Shown here one piece after another: positions 33,018 to 43,702 of a stretch of 64,000 nucleotides of DNA. Position 1 is the stretch's first letter. Every line of letters begins with the position of its first letter. Made by a program: the position numbers and the translations under genes. This stretch comes from Helicoverpa zea (taxonomy: Eukaryota; Arthropoda; Insecta; Lepidoptera; Noctuidae), in the NCBI RefSeq assembly GCF_022581195.2, contig NC_061463.1, positions 248,001 through 312,000 of the forward strand. The letters run 5' to 3'. Under the pieces are notes generated by a model. That model had not been told where the DNA came from. It did not search any database and worked only from the letters and a program-made list of their open reading frames with translations.

Positions 33018-33407
33018 TCACGGCACCTCGCCCGCCACCGTGGTCTCCTCGATGAGGCAGGTGCAGCCCACCGGCACCTTGATGGCCTTGGGCGCGTCCG
33101 AGCCCTTGAAGGTGACCTGCACCCAGTCGTAGATCTCGACGCACTCCGTGACGAAGGCGTGGTGGTGCTGCTTGCAGCAGCCGTGCGAGATGTGGTGCTC
33201 GCTGCACAGCTTGTTGGGCCGCGCCGCGCACTTGAGGAACTTGATGCGCCGCGGTATCCGGTCCACGTTTTCGTTGATCTCCACCTCGATGGGGCACATG
33301 GTTTTGTTGGCTACGTCGGAGAGTACGAACTCTTGTGGCCTGGCGAGTGTGTATGCTAGCGCTACGATCAGCACCGCCACTATCAGTAAGAGTCTATCGT
33401 AAGACAT
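33018..33407 (-). CDS. Secreted eight-cysteine cystine-knot protein, Spaetzle/IL-17-like, paralogue B
   Basis: A 129-residue protein. The true start is the ATG at 33407; the longer frame to 33461 would start at TTG. The signal peptide is MSYDRLLLIVAVLIVALAY, then TLA before RPQEF. Eight cysteines occur in the same order as in paralogue A: MC, KC, LC, GCC, EC, GCTC. Alignable blocks are N-x-T-x-C (NKTMC against NQTIC), RIPRRIKFLKC against RIPRVIKEIKC, and VPVGCTCL against VAVGCSCI. The two genes share strand, length, intronless form and TATA placement, so they are a local duplicate pair 12.3 kb apart. A ligand role is inferred. Overlapping frames (32889-33359 plus, 32929-33297 minus) are shadows of its GC-rich codons. 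Confidence 0.8.
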   Translation of the reverse strand: MSYDRLLLIVAVLIVALAYTLARPQEFVLSDVANKTMCPIEVEINENVDRIPRRIKFLKCAARPNKLCSEHHISHGCCKQHHHAFVTECVEIYDWVQVTFKGSDAPKAIKVPVGCTCLIEETTVAGEVP

Positions 33408-33502
33408 GTTTAAAGTGTGAGCTGGTGATTCAAGTGTTAACGTTAGCGTGCGCTCTGGCAAAGGCAGACTTGCGAATAGTAGGTGTGGTATTAAGACGTC
33501 TA

Positions 33503-33509
33503 CTTATAT
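33503..33509 (-). promoter_or_regulatory. TATA box of paralogue B
   Basis: ATATAAG on the minus strand, 96 bp upstream of the ATG at 33407. The region beyond it (33530-33680) is strongly GC- and CpG-rich. Confidence 0.55.
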
Positions 33510-33899
33510 CCCTTGTACCCTCTCTGTCGGCGGGCGGGCCGCCGTCGCGATTGCGGCGGGCGCGGCCGCTCAGAGCGCCGCCGGCGTTCGGACCGTTCGA
33601 GCGTGCAGTGCGCGCCGCGCCGCCGCCACCGCCGCTCCGCGCGTGTGGCGAGTGCCGTGCTCGCGGCGCGTCCAGTGTGTTGTGAAGTGATATTATATCT
33701 TATGAACTGCTACAAGTTTGGACTGTTGTGACGTGTTAAGGACTGCTTGTTGTGTTTTATGTTAAGGGACATCTCTTCTTTTGGAGTTTTGCTTAATTGG
33801 ACTGTGTGTAATGAAACAGTATGTGTGTATTATTTACATAATAATAATTCATTTATTTGTATAAGAGCAACAGTAACACGATACTCATATATTTTAGTG

Positions 33900-34070
33900 A
33901 AATGTTCCCCGCCGAGCAGTGCAGGGCTAGCGCTGCGGAGTGCGACTGTAGCCGCGGTCGGCTCGCGGGGTGCGCGCGCGATTGGTCGCAGTTTTCATGT
34001 ACATATATAATTCCTCCATTGGTCGGCGGGTAACCAATAGTTTGTGTAATGTTAATCCACGTAGGTTATG
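33900..34070. promoter_or_regulatory. CpG-rich patch with CCAAT-type boxes
   Basis: After a GC-rich stretch with CGCGCGCG at 33970-33980 come ATTGGTCGC, CCATTGGTCGGCGG and AACCAATAG within 70 bp, all NF-Y-type CCAAT motifs. This could be a promoter for a plus-strand transcript. No TATA or initiator is certain. Confidence 0.35.
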
Positions 34071-34284
34071 TAAGATACCGCGCAGGGCGGAGTCCTGTTG
34101 GCATATAATCTGTGGTCATTGACCTACTCAGTAGACTACTCATTGGTATGGGAGTGACTTAACATTGCACTCATGTCCTATCCATCGACTGCACTCATGA
34201 TAATTGTAATAGTTTGTATATGGGGTCACACTGTAACCGTGACCAGAGCGTCGTCGGGCACCGTAACATACATTATGTTCTATT

Positions 34285-34403
34285 ATTGACAGTCTAGGAG
34301 TAGGCAGGATCATTGACAGTCTAGGAGTAGGCAGGATCATTGACAGTCTAGGAGTAGGCAGGATCATTGACAGTCTAGGAGTAGGCAGGATCATTGATAG
34401 TCT
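34285..34403. repeat. 27-bp minisatellite, 4 copies plus a partial
   Basis: The unit ATTGACAGTCTAGGAGTAGG plus CAGGATC repeats four times identically from 34285 to 34392, then a fifth begins with one change (ATTGATAGTC). The open frame across it (34140-34394 minus) reads MILPTPRLS repeated, a by-product of the 27-bp period. Confidence 0.95.
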
Positions 34404-34599
34404 TATGGCTCAATGTAGTTAACGGTAATCGTAACGATTTCGTATCAGTTTTTGTCTTAATACCCCGTGGCAAAAGTAGTGATCTTTACAAAATATTCTT
34501 TATAAAGAATAAGTAATTTAGGTATAACATTAAGAAATAGGAAGTATGTGAGAAATCACTCCAAAAAAGCTTTTCTATTGAACAATTCCTTTCGTAATG

Positions 34600-34846
34600 A
34601 ATGTGTTAGCAAGTGTGGATCGTGGCCCGCAGTGCGGTTCACATTTAACGAACTAGATCAGTAACTCGGTTTAAGTGATGTCGGGTGAGGGACAAGCATC
34701 CATCGACGACTTCTCTATGCGTTTAAATAATAGGATATTAGTGACAATTTTGGAAGATGTTTAAATGAAACTTAGGTTGAATAAACTGTCAGTAGGTGTA
34801 GGTGTGTACAAGTGATGATCAGCGTGCATGATGGCAGTGTCCGGTG
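34600..34846 (+). other. Candidate first exon (ATG then donor), uncertain
   Basis: Around 34829 the sequence ATGATGGCAGTGTCCG is followed by GTGAGC, a strong donor, in a GC-rich local context. It could be a short first coding exon MMAVS of a plus-strand gene whose remainder lies beyond the window. No downstream exon was found to confirm it. Confidence 0.2.
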
Positions 34847-34849
34847 AGC

Positions 34850-36560
34850 GGGACTCGCGCCGCAGCGTGAGCGTTGTTTACCAACACGCGCCGCCTCCGG
34901 GACCGCGCGGCGTGGCGGCGAGTCACGCACTTGTTTGTTTGCGATAAGCTATCTCTATTCCGCTGCATATCGATGGATTGCGGATGCACAGTAACGGCCT
35001 CAGGATAAACAACTCATTATTCAAGTCGTTACAATTTCTTTATCATTGCACAACGAACGATCACTCATCATATCAAATGTTATAGATATGCGACTTTCCG
35101 CAGTGATAACACGAAGTTAAAGTATGCTGTAGTGATATCGTGTAGTAAGTAGTTATGTAAAGGTTTAACTGATAAACGGCCAAAATCTACGATAAACAAG
35201 TTGCGTGGTAATAAGAATCAGTTTCCACGCGTCCCCATTACCTAAGTGAGTGTTAGACTGAGTGCGAGGAGCGAGACGCCGCTATGTCGCTTGCTCTCTT
35301 GCAATACATTTTGACGTGTACGAGGTCAGTGCACCTTAGTGTATCAGCTGTTGACGTTGACTCCTGGAAGTAAATACAATGATTGTATTTTATAGTTTGC
35401 TCGTGCACTAATCGGTGATCAATGAGTGTAATTCTAAATACGTATAATCAAACAACAAGCAGTAAAAAATAAATGTAATAATAGGATAGTCGAATTTCAC
35501 AAGTTTTGTTTTTAATTCAATTTTAGGTACAATATTTCTTATAACGAGTCTTAGCCAAAGTTAAAACTATTGGGAGAAAGTATGCTTAGTCGTAGAGCGC
35601 GTAGCAGCCCACTTCGTAGCGCTGCTACGAGCCGCTACGGCCCGCGTAGGGCTGCCGCAAATAACGTTAAACTGATCAAATCCGAAGTAATGCTACGACA
35701 CGTTTACAGTGGGACTGGAAAATTAGATCTTGTAAACGGCATTTTGTTTGAAGTACCTACATGTGGAGGTACTAATTTATTTTTTTCTCGCGGAGGCATG
35801 TCATGAAATATCTACTAAGGCTTGTCTAGGCAAATATTGTTTTCAAGCTGAGCTCGCCCCCGCCCCCGTGACGCACTGCCGAGTGAGTGCGCCTGTGACT
35901 TCCCACGTCACTCCGGGAAGTTTGCCAGTTCACATGAATGAAATGTCTTACTCCACAGTTTCCTGTAAACTTATCGAAGTCAATTATTTATACTAATTGT
36001 TTTCCCGCTTCGGTGTTATTGTGATTGCGCGGACTAATGTCCTATAGTTGAATGGAAATACTCAGTGTGCAGTTCGTTACCTGCGTCATTATATAAAATA
36101 AATGGACTTAAACCTTTTGAACTTTAGGTAACTATTCTCAGAACGCTGTTATTTTGTAAAACGTGTCAGTAATTATTTGTCATAAAGGACATTGTTCCGG
36201 CTCCATACATGTTCTGCCTAAGAACCGTTCGAATGGAAAGTGACTTCTATAAACTCTTTAAATTATATGGAATCTTATGAAATAAGTTTTCACGAACGGA
36301 CACTTCAGGAAACTAAAATAATTACGAAAAAAGTTAATATTTTGAGGTTATAAATAAAAAATAACCAAGCTTGCGTGAAATATCAGAGTAGTATTAATTA
36401 AAAATCAAACTACACTATACAAAATATCAACAACACTATGTGCAGCTCTATATGTTCTCTTCTAGATCTAGGGAAAGACTACTCTACTTGATACTAGGAA
36501 AAGAGATAGTACCTAGTCAAGTTTAAGAGAATTCTTTGACAATGATCATTTTATAAAGTT
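34850..36560. other. Non-coding stretch with CpG-rich patches
   Basis: GC-rich patches lie at 34840-34930 and 35840-35920 in otherwise AT-rich DNA. At 35590-35650 the motif CGTAGC and its complement GCTACG recur several times, as also at 44705-44775. No ORF has recognisable domains. Confidence 0.35.
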
Positions 36561-36565
36561 GCATT

Positions 36566-36720
36566 TTCTGTCTGTCCCTATGAATGCTTTAGATCTTTAA
36601 AACTACGCAATGGATTTGGGTGCGATTTTTTTTAATAGATAGAGTAGGTCAAGAGGAAGGTTTACACCAAGGTTTTACATTGCCACCGTGCGAAGAAGGG
36701 CGTGTGACTAGTTTTCATAA
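36566..36720. repeat. Common moth interspersed repeat fragment
   Basis: The stretch TCTGTCTGTCCCTATGAATG through TTTAATAGATAGAGTAGGTC to GCGAAGAAGGGCGTGTGACT resembles a widespread moth repeat (Helitron-like) from memory. No terminus was defined. Confidence 0.4.
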
Positions 36721-36945
36721 ATGCTTAGAATTTGTATGAAAAACAACTACCTAAACGCTTTTGCTTTCAACGTTACGTTTCTTAATATATAGTGAATCCA
36801 CTTTGGATTTGTGATAAAACGCATAAGTAGGAAGAATTCCATTCACCACAATTCATAAAATCGATGTTATTACGATGGAGAATTATTTATTTAAATGATT
36901 GTTACTACTTTTATATTAGACAGTTACCTAGCTATCTACATGCCA

Positions 36946-37005
36946 TAAGGTGGGAATCGAACCCGCGGTCTATTACCAAGAAGGCACAGCCCAGACTAAA
37001 AATGT
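36946..37005 (-). mobile_element. tRNA-like B-box fragment, SINE remnant
   Basis: GTGGGAATCGAACCCGCGG on the plus strand is the complement of a pol III B box (GGTTCGATTCC). The adjoining sequence does not give a convincing A box or a tRNA cloverleaf, so a SINE remnant is more likely than a tRNA gene. Confidence 0.5.
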
Positions 37006-37199
37006 CATTACCACACAAAATAATTTAACAGTTAAAGTAAGGTTTACCAATAACAATGAAAGAGGTTTTCGAGGATGTGCAATAAAAACAATATTTATAT
37101 TCAATTAAAGGTTTTTAATCATCAATATTTCTCAATAATATATTATCTAAGAACTGGGCAGGGGGGTATCTCGCCCAGCTTAAAACCAAATTATAGTCA

Positions 37200-37373
37200 T
37201 TATGTGGGCACAACAGCCCACTGTTCTACGCCCAACGATACAATTGCAACAGTAATGCCTGATGGTAGGAGCTTCTTACAAAGTACACAATTGCGTCCAA
37301 CAGTGCATTGCATCTTATTATGATCGACTGCTTCAGACCAACACGTCGTACATATAAGGTCATGAGCTTCAAC
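37200..37373 (-). CDS. ZAD-like zinc-finger protein, exon 2
   Basis: Acceptor ATTACAG (minus strand) precedes 37373. The exon continues the frame of exon 1 at phase 0 and encodes VEAHDLICTTCWSEA, then CTVGRNCVLCKKLLP and a stop at 37200-37202. DLICTTCW supplies the second CxxC pair expected of a ZAD (zf-AD) domain, used in insects for dimerisation of zinc-finger proteins. The combined product is 93 residues with no C2H2 fingers visible, so it is either a free-standing ZAD-like protein or a truncated gene. Further 3' exons cannot be excluded. Confidence 0.6.
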   Translation of the reverse strand, partial: VEAHDLICTTCWSEAVDHNKMQCTVGRNCVLCKKLLPSGITVAIVSLGVEQWAVVPT

Positions 37374-37499
37374 CTGTAATAAATAAATACAATAAAACAT
37401 TAGTAAATGTCAAGTAACTTGCAATTGTGGCAATTAATTTGAAAACCGAGAAATTGTGTGCTTATGAGAACATAAGTAGGTAGTAAAAAAATGTTATTA

Positions 37500-37731
37500 T
37501 AGGCTAGATGAGTTTTTAAATGATAATTTTATCTAACATTAAGTATTGTATTTTTTGTAATGCTAAATTCATGTTTTCTTTTTTTACATGTATTATAATT
37601 GTATATTAATTTGTATGTCATTGTTGACAAAACATAGCGCACTTTATTATTTGTAAGACCTATATAATGTTACACCTATGTTTGACAAATAAAACATTTC
37701 TGATTTCTGATTTCTGATTTCTGATTTCTAA
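37500..37731 (+). mobile_element. Retroposon 3' end with a 7-bp repeat tail
   Basis: AATAAAACATTTCTGA is followed by further TTTCTGA units (five in total, the last degenerate) to 37731. A short tandem tail after an AATAAA is typical of moth non-LTR retrotransposons. The upstream boundary is not defined. It lies in the intron of the ZAD-like gene. Confidence 0.5.
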
Positions 37732-37774
37732 CATTCTTATCAAAATTAGAAAAACACTTTCGTAGACCACTTAC

Positions 37775-37882
37775 CATACGGGGAACAGTCCATTGTTGTA
37801 TGCAACGAAGTATATCTTCGTTTTCTAATACCAAAGAACCTCCAGCAGATCCACAATTTATACAATATACTATATTCTGCAT
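37775..37882 (-). CDS. ZAD-like zinc-finger protein, exon 1
   Basis: The ATG at 37882 starts MQNIVYCINCGSAGG, then ILRCIQQWTVPRM, ending exactly at a codon before donor GTAAGT (37774 down to 37769). It holds 36 codons and joins 37373 in phase 0. The first CxxC (YCINC) and the hydrophobic ILRCIQQW helix fit the N-terminal half of a ZAD. Another ATG 4 bp upstream is out of frame. The 401-bp intron contains a LINE tail (about 37500-37731). Confidence 0.6.
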
Positions 37883-38265
37883 CCATTGTTGTAATTATAA
37901 TACAACTAAATTCGATCACAGACAGAGCAATATCCGAAAATGCCAGGAAAATCCAGTCCTTTACACACAGCCGAGTCTACCAAGTACGCAATCTAATCGG
38001 AGTCCGTAATCAAGCCAAAGTTGTTAGAATAAAACCATGAAACGCATAGAAAATCACAAAAGAAACGAGTCTCAAAGCAATCAAACTGACTTCTAGCAAA
38101 CTGACTGAAGTACACCAGTGTTGCCAATTACGAAAACTAAAATCCTACTCGAATGCCAAGCTAGAAATTCGCGATTTCGCTTAAAACATATAGAATACTA
38201 GTTTTTTTCTAGCTAGTCAATTTAGGCATTTAAATGAATAAAGTGTTAGCAACTAATTCTAATGA

Positions 38266-38312
38266 CCGACTTCGGAAAGGAGGTTCTCAATTCGGTCCGT
38301 ATTTACCGAAAT
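38266..38312. repeat. Fragment of the AACCGACTTCC element
   Basis: CCGACTTCGGAAAGGAGG followed by TTCTCAATTCGG matches the right end of 19311-19774 in reverse orientation. Confidence 0.5.
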
Positions 38313-39106
38313 CGCGAAAACTTCCGAAACTGGCAGCACTGGCTGACGGAAACATTTTATAAGGCATCAATAATTGTGACCCAACTTTTTATTTGGAATT
38401 TATTTATTTGAAGTGTCCGTGGAAAACGAAAATATGTTTCAAACAATAAAAAATTAAATGAAAATTATAGTATAATTTATATTCACATCGGTTCTTAGGC
38501 CAAAATTGAACAATGTCCTTTCTAATAATTTGAATTTCTGTTTGGGAATAGTGGAATAAACGGAATATTTTAAATAAAATGCACGTTTCCAGTAATTATG
38601 AAATATATTGAAAATAATTTTCTTGGATTGAGCGCGACGACCCGTGAGACGAACGTGTCTGCTGCATACGTCAGCGCGTGCGGTCAGCTTGCGGTGGCCG
38701 CCGGTGCTGTTGTTGTGTCGCTGCTTGTCACGCAGCTCACGAGTGTCCCGACACTTGCTGCGCCACTAGCTAGTCTCGTCATAACATATACTAGTTAGTC
38801 TTATCGATCCCTTACTTGCAAATGAAAGTATCTGCTCTTACGAGTATGATTTTCAAAAATGTTCACTTAAACCTTAGGAAAGGTTTCGTGATCATCTGAA
38901 GATTGTAACTTGTTAAACACATGCGATGTTGTTGAGAGGTTAATTAAAACTAAATCAAGGTAGAGTATTTATGTAACTCACCGTTATAATGGGCCATTAC
39001 AATTATAGCACATAATGCTAGGAAACACTGGTTAATAGGTGTCACGGCGAGTAATGTAATAATAGAACAGGTAAAACCCCCGCGTGTAACGACCGCGCGC
39101 GTGCGG

Positions 39107-39430
39107 CGTGCCCGCTGCGCTCGCGCCACACGTGCCCGCTGCGCTCGCGCCACACGCGCCCGCTGCGCTCGCGCCACACGTGCCCGCTGCGCTCGCGCCA
39201 CACGTGCCCGCTGCGCTCGCGCCACACGTGCCCGCTGCGCTCGCGCCACACGTGCCCGCTGCGCTCGCGCCACACGTGCCCGCTGCGCTCGCGCCACACG
39301 TGCCCGCTGCGCTCGCGCCACACGTGCCCGCTGCGCTCGCGCCACACGTGCCCGCTGCGCCCGCGCCACACGTGCCCGCTGCGCTCGCGCCACACGCGCC
39401 CGCTGCGCTCGCGCCACACGTGCCTGCACT
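39107..39430. repeat. 24-bp array, 13 copies, with eleven CACGTG E-boxes
   Basis: The unit CGTGCCCGCTGCGCTCGCGC plus CACA repeats 13 times from 39107 to 39418. At eleven unit junctions the sequence reads CACGTG; in the second and twelfth it is CACGCG. One unit has GCGCCCGCG in place of GCGCTCGCG. Because 24 is divisible by three, open frames of 110-179 codons appear on both strands; their eight-residue repeats are a by-product, not evidence of protein. Confidence 0.95.
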
Positions 39431-39795
39431 TGACAACTCTCGCACGCATTACCGACTAGGCATAGGTATGTTAGCCGAGTTTGTGACAACTAATGTTACT
39501 GGTGGCTCGTTTCACTAAGTTTTTGGATAGGCAGGTGTGCTCTATGATAACATAACCAAACAATATACTAATCAGCAAACCTCGAAATCAGGGTCATTAA
39601 GACAAAATATCAAAAGGCTCCGCAATTATAAAAGCAACAAAACAAGAGACATTATTTTCAATGGAAAGGTTTCTGAGGACATCTTGGTCCTATGTTTGAT
39701 CACTTGACGACTTCATCAATTGTACTTACAAAATGCTCGAAACTTGACCAAATATTTCATATGTCAGCAGGCTATGTAGTTCGGGTAATATCAAC

Positions 39796-40154
39796 CCACC
39801 CAAAACAAAAATGTGAAAGACTGCCAAGTTCGATAATATGGGATGCTTCGCCTATAAAAGAAGTGAGATCTGAATAAGTACCAAGTTCCATACACATACC
39901 TCAGTTAAAAATAGTTACTTTTTAACGATGTTACTTGGCAAGTTTTCACACATCTTGTTATAAACCTACTAAACGCATGAATCAAGTATTTAATTTTCTA
40001 TTAAAACTTGCCAAGTAACATCATTAAAAAGTAACTATTTTTAACTGAGGTATGTGTATGGAACTTGGTACTTATTCAGATATCACTTCTTTTATAGGCG
40101 AAGCATCCCATATTATCGAACTTGGCAGTCTATCACATTTTTGTTTTGGGTGGG
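39796..40154. mobile_element. Fold-back MITE with ~150-bp arms
   Basis: Arms 39796-39946 and 40002-40154 are nearly perfect reverse complements. Shared blocks include CCCACCCAAAACAAAAATGT, GGGATGCTTCGCC and GTAACATC or GTTACTTGGCAAG. The loop is 55 bp and the total is 359 bp. No ORF. Confidence 0.88.
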
Positions 40155-40369
40155 ATTTCATTTATTTTTGTAAGGTTGTTTATTTTATTTTTTTCTTATG
40201 ATGAAGTTAGTTAAAGAAATGTCTCATTTATACTATCTTTTAGATTTTTTTAATATGCACTATGTTTCTTACAAAGAAATGAACTAGATTAACTAAATGG
40301 ACTAGATTTACCAACTGACTGACATGACATGTTATCATATATTATGTTCGTGGATCAAAGTTACACATT

Positions 40370-40760
40370 CGTTATTTTCGAAAGTGATTCACACTTGGCC
40401 GTTTTCAGATTTTTACTTTACTTTGACTAAATACAAACCTTTGTACCATTCGAAGATATATTATATAAATATAGATAAATTTAGTTCGGTTCAGTTCCTT
40501 AGGGGTATAAATTTACACCGGGTATAAAACACCTCTATTATTTTGAAACCGACTCACACTTGGCCATTTTCAGATTTTTCCCTTTACCTTGACATAAAGA
40601 CCTACCTCCATGCCAAATTTCAAGTCAATACGACCATTGGAAGTGGTCTAGGTTTTTGATGAGTGAGTGAGTCAGTCAGTGAGTGCATAGTAAAAATAGC
40701 GATTTTCTGACGTCAATATCTCAAGACATACAATAGGTATATTAATGAAATTTTGTATTT
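40370..40760. repeat. Interspersed repeat with an internal duplicated block
   Basis: CACACTTGGCC-TTTTCAGATTTTT occurs at about 40391 and again at about 40555. The 3' side contains GTGAGTGAGTCAGTCAGTGA and GCGATTTTCTGACGTCAATA. These blocks recall a common moth repeat of unknown class. No ORF was found. Confidence 0.5.
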
Positions 40761-40999
40761 TAGATAAGTGAGGGGGTCTAAACAGATACTAGAAATTTGT
40801 TATGCGTAAATAAAATAGATTTTGAGTTACAGGGGGGTCGAATTTGGCCCGAAATGGTTCGTGTAATATAACCCACGGCCGGTGTGTCGCTTTTTTTGCT
40901 CGAACTTGGCGGACACACTGCCGTGTGTCTAGATGAATTTTGACAAAATTAAAAACGCCAACGATTAAAAGTTGTTTTTATTTTATTTTATCAAGTATA

Positions 41000-43700
41000 A
41001 TAACGTGTAACGTGTCGCCGCTTGTTATCCACTTAGATAACTGCGGGACTCACTCGCGCCGTCATTAGCGGCACCTGTCGTTACTCTTAATGCGACGGAT
41101 TAGCTCTGCCTTGAAGCTGCGACTGTTTCCCACTTACAGGTACACTGTGATTAACACTGTTGGTGCTACTTTATCTTCAACTCCAAAAAAAAAAATGTGT
41201 TGAGGTGCCTTTCCTGTGAACAAACTTTACATAAAAAATGTAACCTACAGTTCTGTATTTCTTTAGGTAGTTTTTACCAACTGAACTTGTTTTAAATAAT
41301 TGAGGAATTTTAAAATTATTTTTTAACAGTTCATGAAAGTTTCTTTAATTTTCATCGATCATGCATTAGCATGTTATGATTTTGTTTATTTTCGGCGACG
41401 GGTTGTGCGCCTTGACACGATGTTCATGTAAACCTGAAATGCTGGAACAATATCTAATTGTTCATTGCTTTGTGACTTTCGTCTCATTTTGCCTACTAAT
41501 AATGCATGTGGATTTTCCTAAACAGTTTTGGTAAAACCGTGATGTGCCGGTCGCGGTGTATTATCATAACCTACGTAACCAATATTTTGAGTTTACATAA
41601 TTTAGGTGCGAATAACAAAAGATGTCATTTTCCTGTTTGTAAACACGACGCGGCGGCGGCGGCCGCTACACGCCACGCTCTAGCTCACGCTGCGGGTGAA
41701 TGTCTTCACACTGTCTAGTGTTTCCGATTTGTTTTTGAGTTTAGTATTCCCCATTAACGTACATCTTCAGTAAAATTCCCGCTCGGGGTCGGAAGCTGAC
41801 AACTCAAAGTTCACGCTTACATTCTTTGCATCAATAAGTAAATCGTTCGCTTATGTTTGAAACCGCTCATATTAACAGGATAATTATTTATACATTATAG
41901 GTACTGTGGATAACATCTATTTAATTAAATATTATGATAAGTATATTTCAGAAATAAATAGCTGCTTTATTTTCATTGTTATTTTTATTCACTAACTCCA
42001 ACAATAGAAAAAATACTAAGAGAATTACATAATATTATAGAATCGTTATGCCAATCGACTCTGAGTAAATAGCTTAAGAATTCAACTGCTTTGTGATTTA
42101 GTTATTTGTTAATTACTAATTTAAGACATTTTAGTTATGAATGCTTTTATGTTTAATTTTATGTGACTATAAAATTGTTTGCTGCGGCAATATCTTAACT
42201 GTTATTTGTTTATTACTAGTACCTAACATAATCTACCATGTATTACAATAACTCAAGTAACCTAATGTATTTGTTCTGTGTAGGATATGTACCCATGTCT
42301 CGGTGTCGAGAACAGTTCACATGACATTGATGTCTGCTACTAAATGTTTGTTTGTTCCAAGTTGTATCCACCGCTTGATGAGTACCATATGGAAATGTAC
42401 ATCAATGTGTATCAGTAATTCCCTAGTACCTACAACAATATGTTTGTGAAATTCATGTGTAACTTTTACGAGAATTAAGTATACCGCAGCCCGCATGCTG
42501 AAGTTTTCCATAATTTTTACATTTTCACTGTTAACGTGTGACTAACGCATGGAAATAATTGTATCTATGTATATTTGTGTTTATTTTTTACAATAAATGA
42601 AGTTCATACTGAATCATTATATTTTATTTCATTTCTATCATATACAATTAGAAGATAAACATTATTATTATTTGATCAGCTAGTAACTGAAATCCGATAG
42701 GTGACACACACAAACGCACACATACACTGTACCTGTTTCCACTAAAACTAATGAGGCGTGAAATCCTTATCATTAAGGAAAGACACTGAAGCAATATCTA
42801 CAGATATAAGGTAAACAAGTGTGTATCTGGGCTGAACATCTTTATCATAGATAATGTATCGGATATGCGAGCGCCGTCCTCTACTGTCCGCAGATTAGAT
42901 ACAAGTGTGATTATTCAAATATGCAGATACCGAGATATGCTATCTCACTTATCTGTCTGTTTGTTTCAAGGTTCGTCAATTTGCACAAATAATTCATCAA
43001 GCGATTACTCACTGTATCGTCTTATCGACATTTATCAAATGCTTTTACAGTTGAGCAGTTCGTTTGCTTGTTTGTTCGTCGAATCGCGCTTATCTTGGGG
43101 AAATTCACAAGGGAAAAAGATAATTCAAGTAGGTATAAAAAGTGCAAAAAGTAGGTATTGAATATCAAAATATATTAATGAATCTATCAATTAAGGTAAT
43201 AAATATTGAAAAGGGTTTTTTGTTCAACAAGAAGTCTTCACTGTCACCTACAACCAAAACGAGTTCCTCGCCACTCTAACATCTTTTGACACTTATGATC
43301 AGCTGAAAGAAGAACTATTCGATTGAATCGACTTGAATGTAGCCGTAGTAACAAGGAGCACGCTAGCGAGGCTCTGTAGGAACTACACAAACATAACTAA
43401 GATCACGTGTTAAACAATGCAGAGTCAATATTGGCGGTAGGTAAGTAACCGCTGAAGTAGGTATCGCCTATCATTCCTCTCAGCTATCTAATACCCACTA
43501 TTTAGGTATTAAGATACATTAGCTAACAGATATTTGTTGAAAATAACGTAGGTACTTATGGAGATCGATTGATAATGAAATCGCTGCTCCGCGTGAGTGC
43601 GCCGGCGCAGCCTTGAGGGCCGCACTGGACCGTTACGCGGTGATTCAGACGCGTGCCAGGCGTATTACTAACACAGCCTCCACACGCTTTCAGTAAAAAC
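41000..43700. other. Intergenic stretch without recognised gene
   Basis: AT-rich with a short (GGC)n run at about 41649-41662 and a GC-rich patch at 43590-43660. Open frames (41506-41718, 42317-42511, 42865-43161) show no domain, signal peptide or codon bias, so none is called. Confidence 0.4.
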
Positions 43701-43702
43701 CC

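Noticed and set aside
36946..37005. A tRNA gene on the minus strand
   Set aside because: A B box is present but no A box, acceptor stem or anticodon loop could be folded, so a SINE remnant is preferred.
38598..38798. 66-codon frame rich in A, V, L and T
   Set aside because: Somewhat hydrophobic but with no promoter, signal-peptide logic or partner exon; not supportable.
39032..39518. Repetitive proteins of 110-179 residues over the 24-bp array
   Set aside because: They exist in several frames on both strands and simply translate the period; no start context, splice site or domain supports any.
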